Shown piece by piece: positions 50,186 through 59,381 of a stretch of DNA of 64,000 nucleotides. The position numbers were made by a program, and so were the translations under genes. Each line of letters begins with the position of its first letter. Position 1 is the first letter of the stretch. Source of the DNA: Desulfobaccales bacterium (GTDB lineage: Bacteria > Desulfobacterota > Desulfobaccia > Desulfobaccales > 0-14-0-80-60-11); assembly GCA_041648175.1 (NCBI GenBank), contig JBAZPO010000012.1, positions 1 to 64,000 of the forward strand, in the 5' to 3' direction. Under the pieces are notes generated by a model. That model was not told the origin of the DNA. It saw nothing but the letters and a program-made list of their open reading frames with translations, and did not search any database.

Positions 50186-51462
50186 GGGGTTTGCCGCCGC
50201 ACTTCCAGATCCAGGATGCGGGTGCCCTTCATCCGCAACACTCGAAAAATGAGCTTTTCATCTGCGTCATATTGAATGACCCGGCCCTCCCGGGGCAAGG
50301 AGCCGCAGAGGTTAAGAACCAGGCCGCCGATGGTATCGAATTCCTCGGCCGGCAGGTTCAGGTTAAGTGCATCGTTGAAGTCCGCCAGAGACATGGCTCC
50401 CTTGACCCGCCAGACTTCCGGGGACACCTGCTCCAGGACTTTTTCCTCGACCTTGAATTCCTGGGGAATTTCGCCACAGAGCTCCTCCAGCAGGTCTTCC
50501 ACCGTGATCAGACCCACCAAACTGCCGTATTCATCCACCACCAGGGCCAGGCGCTGGCGGTGGGTCTGGAGTTCGGTTAAAAGGTCAAAGGCTCGCTTAT
50601 TTTCCGGGACATAATAGGCCGGGCGCAGGAGATGCCGGGGCAGTTCACCTGCGCAGGGGATTGGATGGCACAACTCCAGAATGTCCTTGGAATGGAGGAC
50701 CCCCAGCACGTGGTCGTGGGTCTCCTCATAAATGGGCACCCGGGAGAACCGGGACCGTTTTATGGCCTGGATTATCTCCGGGAAAGGCAGGTCAGCGGGA
50801 AGAGAAAACATGTCGGGCCGGGGCACCATGATCTGACTTACCCTGACCTCCCCGAAGTCCAACACGTTCTGAATGAAATCCCGTTCCAAGGCGGCGATCA
50901 TCCCTCCCCGATGGCTTTCTTCCACCATGCGGACAAAATCTTCCTGATGCACGGCGGGCACCTGGAGGTCAGGCCGAAACCCCAAGGCAGCCAGGATTCC
51001 CCGGCTGGTCTGAAGCAGCACCACCCGGACAGGAGCAAAGACCGTCAGGGCCACCCGCACCAAGGGGGCCAAGCGCAGCGCCAGGCGAGCCGGATACGTG
51101 AGGGCCACGGACTTGGGAATGATTTCTCCCAGGAGCAGGAGAATGGGGGACATCACCAACAGGGCGATCCACTTACCCCGGTCCCCCCAGATGCTTAAGG
51201 CCAGGGAAGCGGCCAGCACCGATGCCAGGATGGTGATGATATCAACCCCTATCAAGAGGGTGATCAGGAGACGCTGCGGCTGCTTCAGGAGAGATTCCAC
51301 CAGCTCCCCCCGGGCTTTGCTCCGTTCCTTGAGGCGCAGACGGTCAAGGGGACTCAAGGCAAAAAGAGAGGTTTCGGCGGCGGCAAAGAAAATGTAGAGG
51401 ATGAGCAGCCCACCCAGGGCAAGCCAGCGAGTTAAATAGGGATATGAAAGGATGGAATCCAC
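50182..51462 (-). CDS. CNNM/HlyC-CorC family membrane protein, first of a pair
   Basis: This 426-residue protein has the same layout as its partner: a DUF21 domain of several helices (about 1-190, FFAAAETSLFALSPLDRLRL), tandem CBS domains with VDEYGSLVGLITVEDLLEE (about 325-343), and a CorC_HlyC domain (about 355-420). CBS domains usually bind adenosine nucleotides. The pair differs too much to be a recent duplication. A role in divalent-metal balance is inferred from the family. Downstream overlap of 4 bp with the second gene. Confidence 0.9.
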   Translation of the reverse strand: MDSILSYPYLTRWLALGGLLILYIFFAAAETSLFALSPLDRLRLKERSKARGELVESLLKQPQRLLITLLIGVDIITILASVLAASLALSIWGDRGKWIALLVMSPILLLLGEIIPKSVALTYPARLALRLAPLVRVALTVFAPVRVVLLQTSRGILAALGFRPDLQVPAVHQEDFVRMVEESHRGGMIAALERDFIQNVLDFGEVRVSQIMVPRPDMFSLPADLPFPEIIQAIKRSRFSRVPIYEETHDHVLGVLHSKDILELCHPIPCAGELPRHLLRPAYYVPENKRAFDLLTELQTHRQRLALVVDEYGSLVGLITVEDLLEELCGEIPQEFKVEEKVLEQVSPEVWRVKGAMSLADFNDALNLNLPAEEFDTIGGLVLNLCGSLPREGRVIQYDADEKLIFRVLRMKGTRILDLEVRRQTP

Positions 51463-51513
51463 TTTTTCAGCAGTCAGTGACCAGCATCTTAAAGGGTGCG
51501 CAGACTCGGTTTC

Positions 51514-51717
51514 TCATGAAAAAGGGTCGGCGGCCTCTTCCGGCAAGGCCACGTTGAAGGCAAAGATCACGCCGGCGATCATGCGGTAAAAGCCCACCAA
51601 CACCACAAGCTCGATGACACCCTTGATCCCCACCTGGCCGGCCAACGCCTCCTGGACCTCAAGCGGAATGGAGTGCAGTTCCAGGGCGCACCTGGCCACC
51701 TTGGTCAAATACAACAT
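51514..51717 (-). pseudogene. Truncated carboxymuconolactone decarboxylase-family fragment
   Basis: This 67-codon frame encodes the C-terminal part of a CMD/AhpD-like protein: ALELHSIPLEVQEALAGQ, then GVIELVVLVGFYRMIAGVIF and ALPEEAADPF. The N-terminal part with the usual CxxC redox pair is missing, and no ribosome binding site precedes the frame. It is most likely a gene remnant. The DNA just upstream (51720-51950) is filled with dispersed repeats, which may mark the deletion end. Confidence 0.65.
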
Positions 51718-51797
51718 TCCGTTTGAAAGGGGGGGGCCAGGCTTATTCTTATTATCATTATCAAAAGATCTGCAATATTGCCTGACATTATGTTGTC

Positions 51798-51935
51798 GCA
51801 GGCTTTAGCCTGCATGAGCACAGGCTGGAAAGCCTGTGCTACCGGCGAAAAGCCGTTTTGATTTTTCAACCGGGTGATAGACCCCAGGTCAAACCATGTA
51901 GGCGAAGGTAGGGGCGGGTTTGAAACCCGCCCCTA
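51798..51935. repeat. Cluster of dispersed hairpin repeats upstream of the CMD fragment
   Basis: GCAGGCTTTAGCCTGC (51798-51813), GCACAGGCT/AGCCTGTGC (51818-51839) and the perfect 29-bp palindrome from GTAGGGGCGGGTTT to CCGCCCCTAC (51907-51935) follow one another. The last is almost the same as the copy at 4707-4735. The cluster lies between the CMD remnant and the 3' end of lon. Confidence 0.8.
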
Positions 51936-51953
51936 CAGATTAAACGCTATAAG

Positions 51954-54374
51954 CTAGACCACCAGGTGTGAAGGCGGCGTGGTCACCCGTGACTTAGGGG
52001 TTCCGGCTTTTTTGCCCTCTTTGAAAGGGGAGCGCAGCAAGGCCTCGTTCAGGACCTCGTCCATATCGGCCACGGGCACGAATTTGAGGCGGCGCTTGAC
52101 GTTTTTGGGAATTTCCACCAGGTCCTTCTTGTTGGCCAAGGGAATGATGACCTTCTGGACCCGGGCCCGGAGCGCCGCGATGGCCTTCTCTTTGAGGCCG
52201 CCGATGGGCAGCACCTTGCCCCGGAGGGTGATTTCCCCGGTCATGGCCACGTCCCGGCGCACCGGAATCTGGGTGAGGGCCGAGATCAGGGCGGTGGCCA
52301 TGGTGACTCCGGCCGAGGGACCGTCCTTGGGGGTAGCGCCCGCGGGCACGTGGATATGGATGTCCAGCTTCTCATAGAAATCCGGCTCCAGGTTGAGGCG
52401 GTCGGCCCGGGCGCGGGCGTAACTCAAGGCCGCCTGGCCAGACTCCTTCATGACGTCGCCCAACTGACCGGTAAGGATGAGCTGGCCTTTGCCTTTCATC
52501 AGGCTGACTTCTATCGGCAGGGTCTCGCCGCCCACCTGGGTCCAGGCTAGCCCGGTGGCCACACCAATTTCGTCTTTCTCCACTTCGCCTTCGGGCAGAT
52601 AGCGAGGCGGTCCCAGGTAGATATGCAGGTTTCCCCGGCTGACCGCGAACGGCCCTTTCTCGCCTTCGGCGATCTTACGGGCCACCTTGCGGCACAGAGA
52701 GCCGATCTCCCGCTCCAGGTTGCGGAGCCCCGCCTCCAGGGTGTAGTACATGATGACCTGCTTGATCACTTCGTTGGAGATCTTGAAATCGCGGGCGGTC
52801 AGGCCATTTTCAGTCAGTTGCCGGGGCAGGAGGTGGCGGAGCACGATCTCAAGTTTCTCTTCTCCGGTGTAGCCCGCCAGGCGGATGACCTCCATGCGGT
52901 CACGGAGCGCCGAGGGGATGGGGTCCACCAGGTTGGCGGTGGTGATGAACATCACCTTGGACAGGTCGAAGGGCACATTGAGATAGTGGTCGCTGAAGGA
53001 ATGGTTCTGCTCCGGGTCCAGGACCTCCAAAAGCGCCGCGGCGGGGTCGCCCCGAAAATCCATGCCGATCTTGTCCACTTCATCCAGGATGAAGACGGGA
53101 TTATTGGAGCCGGCGTTTTTGACCCCCTGGATTATCCGCCCCGGCAGGGCTCCGATATAGGTGCGCCGGTGGCCGCGGATTTCGGCTTCATCCCGCATGC
53201 CCCCCAAAGAGATACGCACGAACTTGCGCCCCATGGCCCGGGCGATGGACTGCCCCAGGGAGGTCTTGCCCACTCCCGGAGGCCCCACAAAACAGAGGAT
53301 GGGGCCTTTCATCTTCTTATTGAGTTTGCGGACGCTCAAGTACTCCAGGATACGGTCTTTGACCTTTTCCAGGTCGAAATGGTCTTCATCCAGGATCGCC
53401 TTGGCTTCTTTGACCTCAAGCTTGTCACGGGTGCCCTTGCTCCAAGGCAAAGACACCAGCCAATCCAGGTAGGTGCGGACGATGGAGGACTCGGCCGCGT
53501 CGGGGTGCATCTGCTCCAGGCGGGAGAGTTGCTTGACAGCCTCTTCCTCCGCCTCCTTGGGCATCCGGGCCCGGTTGATCTTAAGACGATACTCCTCCAT
53601 CTCCTTGCTGGTCTCGTCCAGGTCGCCCAGTTCTTTTTTGATGGCCCTGAGCTGTTCCCGCAAGAAATATTCCCGCTGGGTGCGGTCCATTTCTTCCCGA
53701 GCCTGGTTCTGGATTTTGGCCTGGATGGCGGAGACTTCCATTTCCTTACGCAGAAAATCGTTGACCTTGATGAGACTCCGGATGGGGTCCATCTCCTCCA
53801 GAACCAGTTGGGCCTCTTCGATTTTTAGACGCAAGTTGGCTGCCACCAAGTCCGCCAGGTGCCCGGGTTCCTCGATGGATTCCAGGATGGCTAGAAGATC
53901 CGGGCTCATGATGCCTTTAAGGGTCAAAATCTTCTCGGACATCTCCCGGGCGTTACGCATCAGGGCCTCGGCCTCTGGAGAAATCTCGGTAACGGTGGCC
54001 TCGGGCAAAACTTCCAGGCCCACCTGGAAGTAGGGGCGCTCCTGGACATACTCCTGGATCATGGCTTTAGACTTGCCCTGGACCAGGATTTTCAGACGCC
54101 CATCCGGAAGTTTCAGCATGCGCAGGATGAGGCTTACCGTGCCGACGGTATAGATTTCTTCGGGCTCGGGATTCTCGACGCTTTGATCTTTCTGGGTGGC
54201 CAGAAAGATCAGACGATCTTCGGCCAGGGCCGCTTCGATAGCCAGCACCGAGGTCTCCCGTCCCACAAACAGGGGCAGCACCATATTGGGAAAAACCACC
54301 ACGTCCCGGACCGCCAACATGGGCAGTTCGCCGGGAATGATGATTTGATGTTGTTCTTCGTCTTTCGTTGCCAT
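51954..54374 (-). CDS. lon: ATP-dependent protease Lon
   Basis: This 806-residue protease has a Lon N-terminal substrate domain (about 15-210, PMLAVRDVVVFPNMVLPLFV). A coiled-coil linker and an AAA+ module follow (Walker A GPPGVGKTSLGQ near 366-377, ILDEVDKIGMDFRGDP). The C-terminal protease domain has the Ser-Lys dyad, with the serine in KDGPSAGVTMATA and the lysine in GGLKEKAIAALRA. It degrades damaged and regulatory proteins. The ATG at 54374 has AGGAGATAAC before it; the frame extends 16 codons further without a ribosome binding site. A weak Fur-box-like sequence (54538-54552) lies upstream. Confidence 0.95.
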   Translation of the reverse strand: MATKDEEQHQIIIPGELPMLAVRDVVVFPNMVLPLFVGRETSVLAIEAALAEDRLIFLATQKDQSVENPEPEEIYTVGTVSLILRMLKLPDGRLKILVQGKSKAMIQEYVQERPYFQVGLEVLPEATVTEISPEAEALMRNAREMSEKILTLKGIMSPDLLAILESIEEPGHLADLVAANLRLKIEEAQLVLEEMDPIRSLIKVNDFLRKEMEVSAIQAKIQNQAREEMDRTQREYFLREQLRAIKKELGDLDETSKEMEEYRLKINRARMPKEAEEEAVKQLSRLEQMHPDAAESSIVRTYLDWLVSLPWSKGTRDKLEVKEAKAILDEDHFDLEKVKDRILEYLSVRKLNKKMKGPILCFVGPPGVGKTSLGQSIARAMGRKFVRISLGGMRDEAEIRGHRRTYIGALPGRIIQGVKNAGSNNPVFILDEVDKIGMDFRGDPAAALLEVLDPEQNHSFSDHYLNVPFDLSKVMFITTANLVDPIPSALRDRMEVIRLAGYTGEEKLEIVLRHLLPRQLTENGLTARDFKISNEVIKQVIMYYTLEAGLRNLEREIGSLCRKVARKIAEGEKGPFAVSRGNLHIYLGPPRYLPEGEVEKDEIGVATGLAWTQVGGETLPIEVSLMKGKGQLILTGQLGDVMKESGQAALSYARARADRLNLEPDFYEKLDIHIHVPAGATPKDGPSAGVTMATALISALTQIPVRRDVAMTGEITLRGKVLPIGGLKEKAIAALRARVQKVIIPLANKKDLVEIPKNVKRRLKFVPVADMDEVLNEALLRSPFKEGKKAGTPKSRVTTPPSHLVV

Positions 54375-54612
54375 GTTATCTCCTGAAGGCTGTGGATAAG
54401 TCGGTATGCAAGCGGACGCCAATGAGGCGGCGAGGTGGAATTCCGGGCCGGCAGATAGTAATCATTTTCAAGATAAGTCTCCCATAGCAGAATTTCCCGT
54501 CGCGGTCAACCTGAACGTCATTGTACCCTATACAAGATAATAATGATTATTTTTGATGCAACGTGCAACTTTGGAGATTGGGGCTGGAATTTGAGCCAGA
54601 ACTGAGGAAACC

Positions 54613-55026
54613 CTAAGGCCACCAGGAGTGCCAGTCGCCGTAGAGGGTGAAAACCCGGCGGCGATATTGAGTGACAAATGCCTCGTTCACGGCATAAATC
54701 TGGATGCCCCGGATGGCGGCGTATTGCACGTGGGCGTTTTCTTCTTCCAGGAGCAAAAGATGTAAGCGAACCGGGGCAAAGAGCGGCGCGAGATCGTCTT
54801 CCAACTGTTTTCGCAACCTTTGTCCCTCCCAGTAATCCAGGGGATGTTCCAGCAACACCACGCCCAGATCCAGGTCGGACTCCGGGGCCCCCTGGACGTC
54901 TTCACCCGCGAGCAGGCGGGGCCCCAGTTCTTTCTGGGAGCCAAAGAAATAGGCCAGGCCGATACCATTAGTTAATAGGAAATTTAAAAACTGATTTCTG
55001 CGACTATGGTGGGGTTGATAATCCAT
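54613..55026 (-). CDS. Minimal nucleotidyltransferase (MNT) domain protein
   Basis: This 137-residue protein has the nucleotidyltransferase pattern GSQ...SDLDLGVVL: the GS motif at about residues 29-30 and the paired aspartates at about 51-53 in ESDLDLG. The space between them is about twice the usual length. MNT proteins of this size are commonly antitoxins that AMPylate a HEPN toxin, but no HEPN gene is next to it, so it stands alone. An inactive or solitary enzyme is possible. It starts 112 bp from the divergent shc gene. Confidence 0.82.
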   Translation of the reverse strand: MDYQPHHSRRNQFLNFLLTNGIGLAYFFGSQKELGPRLLAGEDVQGAPESDLDLGVVLLEHPLDYWEGQRLRKQLEDDLAPLFAPVRLHLLLLEEENAHVQYAAIRGIQIYAVNEAFVTQYRRRVFTLYGDWHSWWP

Positions 55027-55138
55027 TAACTTAAACTTAACGTAGGTGCAAAGTGCTTGAGTAGGTGAAAATCTTGGGGCTTTTTTAGAGAGTATGCTAT
55101 ATTATGCCGATTAAGAAACAACTCGGGGGGGGAAAGAA

Positions 55139-57097
55139 ATGGGGGGGGAAACCATTTCAGTCCGCAGCCAGTCTGTGATTGACGCGCTTCCCAGAATACA
55201 TCTCAACAGAATCGAACGCGCTGCCCAACGAGCCACTGCCGCCATGCTGCAGATGCAGGATCCGGCGGGATACTGGTGGGCCGAACTGGAGTCCAACGTC
55301 ACCATTACCGCGGAGTATATCATGCTCCATCGGTTTTTGGGTCTGGACGAGGGCAAGGTGCCGCGGATGGTTGCGGATATTCTGGAGAAGCAACTGGACA
55401 ACGGCGGCTGGTCCATCTGGCATGGGGATGGCGGCGAGATCAGCGCCTCGGTGGAAGCCTACCTGGCTCTGAAAATGGCGGGGCTATCGGCTCAAGACCC
55501 GCGCCTGGTTAAAGCCCGGGAGTTTATCTGCGCCAAGGGCGGGGCATTAAAGGCCCGGGTCTTTACCCGCATCTTTCTGGCCCTGTTCGGTCAGGTGAGT
55601 TGGGACGGGATTCCGCTGTTGCCGGTGGAGTTCATGCTCCTGCCGTCCTGGTCCGGGCTGAGTATCTATGAATTTTCCAGTTGGACCCGGCTCACCGTCG
55701 TACCCTTAATGATCATCATGGCCAAGCGTCCGGTGCACCACCTGCCGCCTTCACAGGGAGTGCAGGAACTTTTTTTGTGTGCGGACGAACCGTTTTCCCA
55801 CCACCGGGTGCGCTGGAAAGGCCTAGCGCCGCTGTTGGAAAATGTCTTTGTCATTCTGGACCGGATTCTGAAGATCTATGCCTGGTTGCGCCTCCCCTGG
55901 CCCCGGCATTTTGCTCTCCGGCAAGCCGAAAAGTGGATTCTGGAACATCAAGAGGAGAGCGGCGATTGGGGGGGAATTCAGCCGCCCATGGTCAACTCCC
56001 TTTTGGCCCTGCACTGCCGGGGGTACGACCTGGAGCACGACGTCATGCAGCGGGGCCTGCAGGCCCTGGAGTTTTTCACCCTGGAGGAAGGCGAGCGCAC
56101 CTGGTTACAGTCCTGCATTTCGCCGGTATGGGATACTGCCCTGGCAGTCCGCGCCCTGGCCGCGGCCGGGGTGCCGCCTGAGCATCCCGCCATGGTCCAA
56201 GCCTCTGAATGGCTGCTGACCCAACAGATTTTCAAGCCCGGTGACTGGTCCGTCAAATGTCCCGACCTGCCGCCGGGGGGCTGGGCCTTCGAGTTCGTTA
56301 ACAACTGGTATCCGGATGTCGACGACAGTTCCATGGTGCTGGTGGCCTTAAAGGAAGGCCTGGCGGATGCGGCCAAACACCAGGCGGCCCTGCAGCGGGG
56401 CATCAACTGGTGTCTGGGCATGCAGTCGAAGAACGGCGGCTTCGCGTCTTTTGATAAAGACAATACCAAGGAGTGGCTCAACGCCATTCCCTTCGGCGAC
56501 TTAAAGGCCCTGGTGGACCCGCCCACCGAGGACATCACGGCCCGCATCCTCGAGATGATGGGGGCCTTCGGTCACGGCCTGGACCATCCGGTGGCCGTCC
56601 GGGCCATGGCTTATCTGCACGAAACCCAGCGACCCGAGGGTCCCTGGTGGGGACGCTGGGGCGTGAATTATATTTACGGCACCTGGTCGGTGCTGGTGGC
56701 CCTGAAGCGCATCGGCGAGGACATGAGCCGGCCTTACGTCCGCCGGGCAGTGGACTGGGTTAAGGCCCACCAGAACTTAGACGGGGGCTGGGGCGAGTGC
56801 TGTGAGTCGTACCGCAACCCGGAACTCATGGGTCGGGGGCCGTCCACCGCCTCGCAGACCGCCTGGGCTCTCCTGGGGCTCTTCGCCGCGGGCGAAGTTC
56901 ATGCCCCGGAGGTAAAGGCAGGGGTGGACTATCTGGTCAAAACCCAGAATTCCTCAGGCCGCTGGGACGAGGAAGAGTTTACCGGCACCGGCTTCCCCAA
57001 CCACTTCATGATTCGCTATCACCTCTATCGGGACTGCTTCCCTTTAATGGCTCTGGGCACCTATTTGCAGGAACTTAAGGAACCGCGAGACGCCTAG
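55139..57097 (+). CDS. shc: Squalene-hopene cyclase
   Basis: This 652-residue enzyme cyclises squalene to hopene on the membrane surface. The protonating acidic motif is DVDD in WYPDVDDSSMVL (about residues 392-403). Several QW repeats are visible (for example QDPAGYWWAELE, NGGWSIWHGDGG, NLDGGWGECCESY, NSSGRWDEEEFTG). The length is normal. The start lies in a G-rich stretch (eight Gs, AAAGAA, then ATG). It is the first gene of a hopanoid cluster (shc-hpnA-hpnH-glycosyltransferase). Squalene synthesis genes (hpnC, D, E) are not in the window. Confidence 0.95.
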   Translation: MGGETISVRSQSVIDALPRIHLNRIERAAQRATAAMLQMQDPAGYWWAELESNVTITAEYIMLHRFLGLDEGKVPRMVADILEKQLDNGGWSIWHGDGGEISASVEAYLALKMAGLSAQDPRLVKAREFICAKGGALKARVFTRIFLALFGQVSWDGIPLLPVEFMLLPSWSGLSIYEFSSWTRLTVVPLMIIMAKRPVHHLPPSQGVQELFLCADEPFSHHRVRWKGLAPLLENVFVILDRILKIYAWLRLPWPRHFALRQAEKWILEHQEESGDWGGIQPPMVNSLLALHCRGYDLEHDVMQRGLQALEFFTLEEGERTWLQSCISPVWDTALAVRALAAAGVPPEHPAMVQASEWLLTQQIFKPGDWSVKCPDLPPGGWAFEFVNNWYPDVDDSSMVLVALKEGLADAAKHQAALQRGINWCLGMQSKNGGFASFDKDNTKEWLNAIPFGDLKALVDPPTEDITARILEMMGAFGHGLDHPVAVRAMAYLHETQRPEGPWWGRWGVNYIYGTWSVLVALKRIGEDMSRPYVRRAVDWVKAHQNLDGGWGECCESYRNPELMGRGPSTASQTAWALLGLFAAGEVHAPEVKAGVDYLVKTQNSSGRWDEEEFTGTGFPNHFMIRYHLYRDCFPLMALGTYLQELKEPRDA

Positions 57098-57130
57098 CCA
57101 GGCTCGTGAACCTGCAAAATTGCCTGGCGA

Positions 57131-57243
57131 AATCCCCCCTTACCTCCCTTTAAGAACTTTCATAAAGGGGGGAATCGATCCGCAAAACACCTGTAACCGA
57201 GGGGCAAAGAAATCCTCCTCTTAAAGGGGGATGTTGGGGGATT
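57131..57243. repeat. Inverted repeat of the AATCCCCCC type between shc and hpnA
   Basis: The left arm AATCCCCCCTTACCTCCC (57131-) and the right arm GGGGGATGTTGGGGGATT (-57243) face each other across about 70 bp. They are related to the 90-bp palindrome at 47224-47313. The right arm contains an in-frame ATG (57231) of hpnA and supplies a GGGGGA sequence that serves as the Shine-Dalgarno of the more likely TTG start. Confidence 0.7.
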
Positions 57244-57248
57244 TTTCA

Positions 57249-58244
57249 TTGACGCATGACGGCAAAACCCTGGTGACTGGCGGAACCGGGTTTGTGGGCC
57301 GGGCAGTGGTGGAAGAACTTTTGGCTGCCGGGCGCACGGTGCGGGTCCTGGCCCGCAATCCCGATCATCCGGCCCTGACTGGCCTGGCGGTGGAAGTAGC
57401 CGTAGGCGACCTCAGGGACGCGGAGTCGCTTACGCGGGCCCTCACTGATTGCACCCGCCTTTTTCATGTGGCCGCGGACTATCGCCTTTGGGTGCCGGAC
57501 CCCGCCACCATGTACGCCAGCAATGTGGACGGGACCCGGCAGTTGCTTACCGCGGCTACCGCTCAGGGCCTGGAGCGGGTGGTTTATACCAGCACTGTGG
57601 GCACCCTGGGCAACCCCGGAAACGGCACGCCCGGCACCGAGGACACCCCGGTCCACCTGGAAGACATGGTGGGCCACTACAAACGCTCCAAGTTCCTGGC
57701 CGAGGCGGTGGCCCTGGACTTCGCCCGCCAGGGCCTGCCCCTGGTGGTGGTCAATCCCAGCACCCCTGTGGGTCCCTGGGACTCCCGCCCCACCCCTACC
57801 GGCCAGATGATCGTGGATTTCCTCAAGCGCCGTATGCCGGCCTACCTGGAGACCGGCCTCAACCTCATCCACGTGCGGGATGTCGCCAAGGGCCACCTGC
57901 TGGCCGAAGCCAAGGGCCAGGTCGGGGAAAAATATATCCTGGGCCACGAAAACCTGAGCCTGTCCCAGATCTTTCAATTGCTGGCGGAACTCACCGGTCT
58001 TCCGGCCCCTACCGTAAAACTGCCCTACTGGCCGGTCCTGGGGCTGGCCTACCTAGATGAGTTCTTCGCCACCTATATCCGCCGGAAACCGCCCCGCATG
58101 CCGGTTACGGCCATCCGCATGGCTAAGAAATTTATGTACTTTGACAACCGGAAAGCGATACAATATTTAGGACTCACCTTATCACCGGTGCGCCAGGCCC
58201 TGGCCGAGGCGGTGGATTGGTTTCGCCAGAACGGTTATGCGTGA
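57249..58244 (+). CDS. hpnA: Hopanoid-associated sugar epimerase HpnA
   Basis: This 331-residue extended short-chain dehydrogenase has the NAD(P)-binding loop TGGTGFVGRAVVEEL and the catalytic HYKRSK (Y-x3-K). It retains PSTPVGPWDSRPTPTGQMI and the C-terminal PVRQALAEAVDWF typical of HpnA. It probably modifies the sugar of the hopanoid side chain; the exact reaction is not settled. TTG 57249 with GGGGGA 7 bases upstream is preferred; an ATG at 57231 would add six residues (LGDFS) encoded by a repeat, without a spaced ribosome binding site. Confidence 0.9.
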   Translation: MTHDGKTLVTGGTGFVGRAVVEELLAAGRTVRVLARNPDHPALTGLAVEVAVGDLRDAESLTRALTDCTRLFHVAADYRLWVPDPATMYASNVDGTRQLLTAATAQGLERVVYTSTVGTLGNPGNGTPGTEDTPVHLEDMVGHYKRSKFLAEAVALDFARQGLPLVVVNPSTPVGPWDSRPTPTGQMIVDFLKRRMPAYLETGLNLIHVRDVAKGHLLAEAKGQVGEKYILGHENLSLSQIFQLLAELTGLPAPTVKLPYWPVLGLAYLDEFFATYIRRKPPRMPVTAIRMAKKFMYFDNRKAIQYLGLTLSPVRQALAEAVDWFRQNGYA

Positions 58245-58328
58245 TCAGGTTTCGCGGGGTCCCAAGGCAGGTTTGGGGAGAGTCGAAGTTGGCCCCGCCC
58301 AAGGCTATGAACAGAGGAGAGGATACGT

Positions 58329-59324
58329 TTGCGTTTCCCGATGAGTTTGAGTTTCGATTTAACCCGTTACCTCATGAAAAAACGGCTTCAGGGGGAGGAG
58401 AAATTTCCCCTGGTGTTGATGCTGGAGCCCACGCATCAGTGCAATCTGGCCTGTCAGGGCTGCGGCCGTATCCAGGAATACCGGGACAGTTTAGGACAAT
58501 CCCTGACCCTGGAGGAGTGCCTGGGGGCTGTGGAAGAATGCGGCGCGCCGGTGGTCACCGTCACCGGGGGCGAACCCCTGATCTACCCTCCGGTCTTTGA
58601 GCTATTGCAAGAACTGGTACACCGCGGCAAGCACATCTACCTCTGCTCCAACGCCATCTTAATGGAAAAATCTCTACCAAAGCTGCCCCGCTCCGACCGC
58701 CTGACTCTGAGCATCCATTTGGATGGCCTGGCTCCTACCCACGACGGCATTTTGGGACGGCCGGGAGTATTCAACCTGGCCATTAAGGCCATTAAAGCCG
58801 CCAAGGCCCAGGGGTTCCGCGTCTGCACCAATACCTCCATCTATAAGGAAACCGATCCCGGGGAACTCGAAATTCTCTTTTCTTACCTCGGGCATATCGG
58901 GGTGGACGGCCTCCTGGTCTCGCCGGCTTACAGCTTTGCCGGGGTCAACGATGAGCTTTTTATGAGCCGGGAGGAGATCAAGGACAAGTTTATTCGCCTG
59001 ACAGGCAACGGCCAGCGGTTCAAGTTCTTTAGCACGCCGCTCTACTTGAGCTTTCTCCGGGGGGAGCGGGACTACGAGTGCACCCCCTGGGCCAACCCCA
59101 CCCGCAATCCCATGGGGTGGCGGGCCCCCTGCTACCAGATCGTGGATACCCACTATCCCACCTTCGCCGACATGATGAAAAAGACGCGTTGGGAGGACTA
59201 CGGGGTGGGGCGGGACCCTCGCTGCGCCCAATGCATGATGCATTCCGGGTTCGAACCCACCGTGGTCCGCCAGATGGGCGGCCTGACGGATATCTGGACC
59301 ATGCTCCGCTGGAATCTTAGTTGA
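58329..59324 (+). CDS. hpnH: Adenosyl-hopene synthase HpnH (radical SAM)
   Basis: This 331-residue protein adds the adenosyl group of SAM to hopene, the first step toward extended (C35) hopanoids. The radical-SAM cluster motif is CNLACQGC (about residues 38-45), preceded by KFPLVLMLEPTHQ. VVTVTGGEPLIYPP and GFRVCTNTSIYKE follow. A C-terminal Cys in QCMMHSGFEPT is kept. TTG 58329 is the preferred start: GAGGAG lies 9 bases before it and the N-terminus (RFPMSLSFDLTRYL) matches family members. The stop is 57 bp before the glycosyltransferase. Confidence 0.92.
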   Translation: MRFPMSLSFDLTRYLMKKRLQGEEKFPLVLMLEPTHQCNLACQGCGRIQEYRDSLGQSLTLEECLGAVEECGAPVVTVTGGEPLIYPPVFELLQELVHRGKHIYLCSNAILMEKSLPKLPRSDRLTLSIHLDGLAPTHDGILGRPGVFNLAIKAIKAAKAQGFRVCTNTSIYKETDPGELEILFSYLGHIGVDGLLVSPAYSFAGVNDELFMSREEIKDKFIRLTGNGQRFKFFSTPLYLSFLRGERDYECTPWANPTRNPMGWRAPCYQIVDTHYPTFADMMKKTRWEDYGVGRDPRCAQCMMHSGFEPTVVRQMGGLTDIWTMLRWNLS

Positions 59325-59381
59325 TGGGGTTAAGCAGAGATTTCACGGACCGGGCCGGGAGGGAGTGCCCCTGACGCCCTC

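Noticed and set aside
54538..54552. Fur-box-like sequence upstream of lon
   Set aside because: 11 of 14 matches in an AT-rich tract is close to chance and lon is not a typical Fur target; mentioned only in the lon entry.
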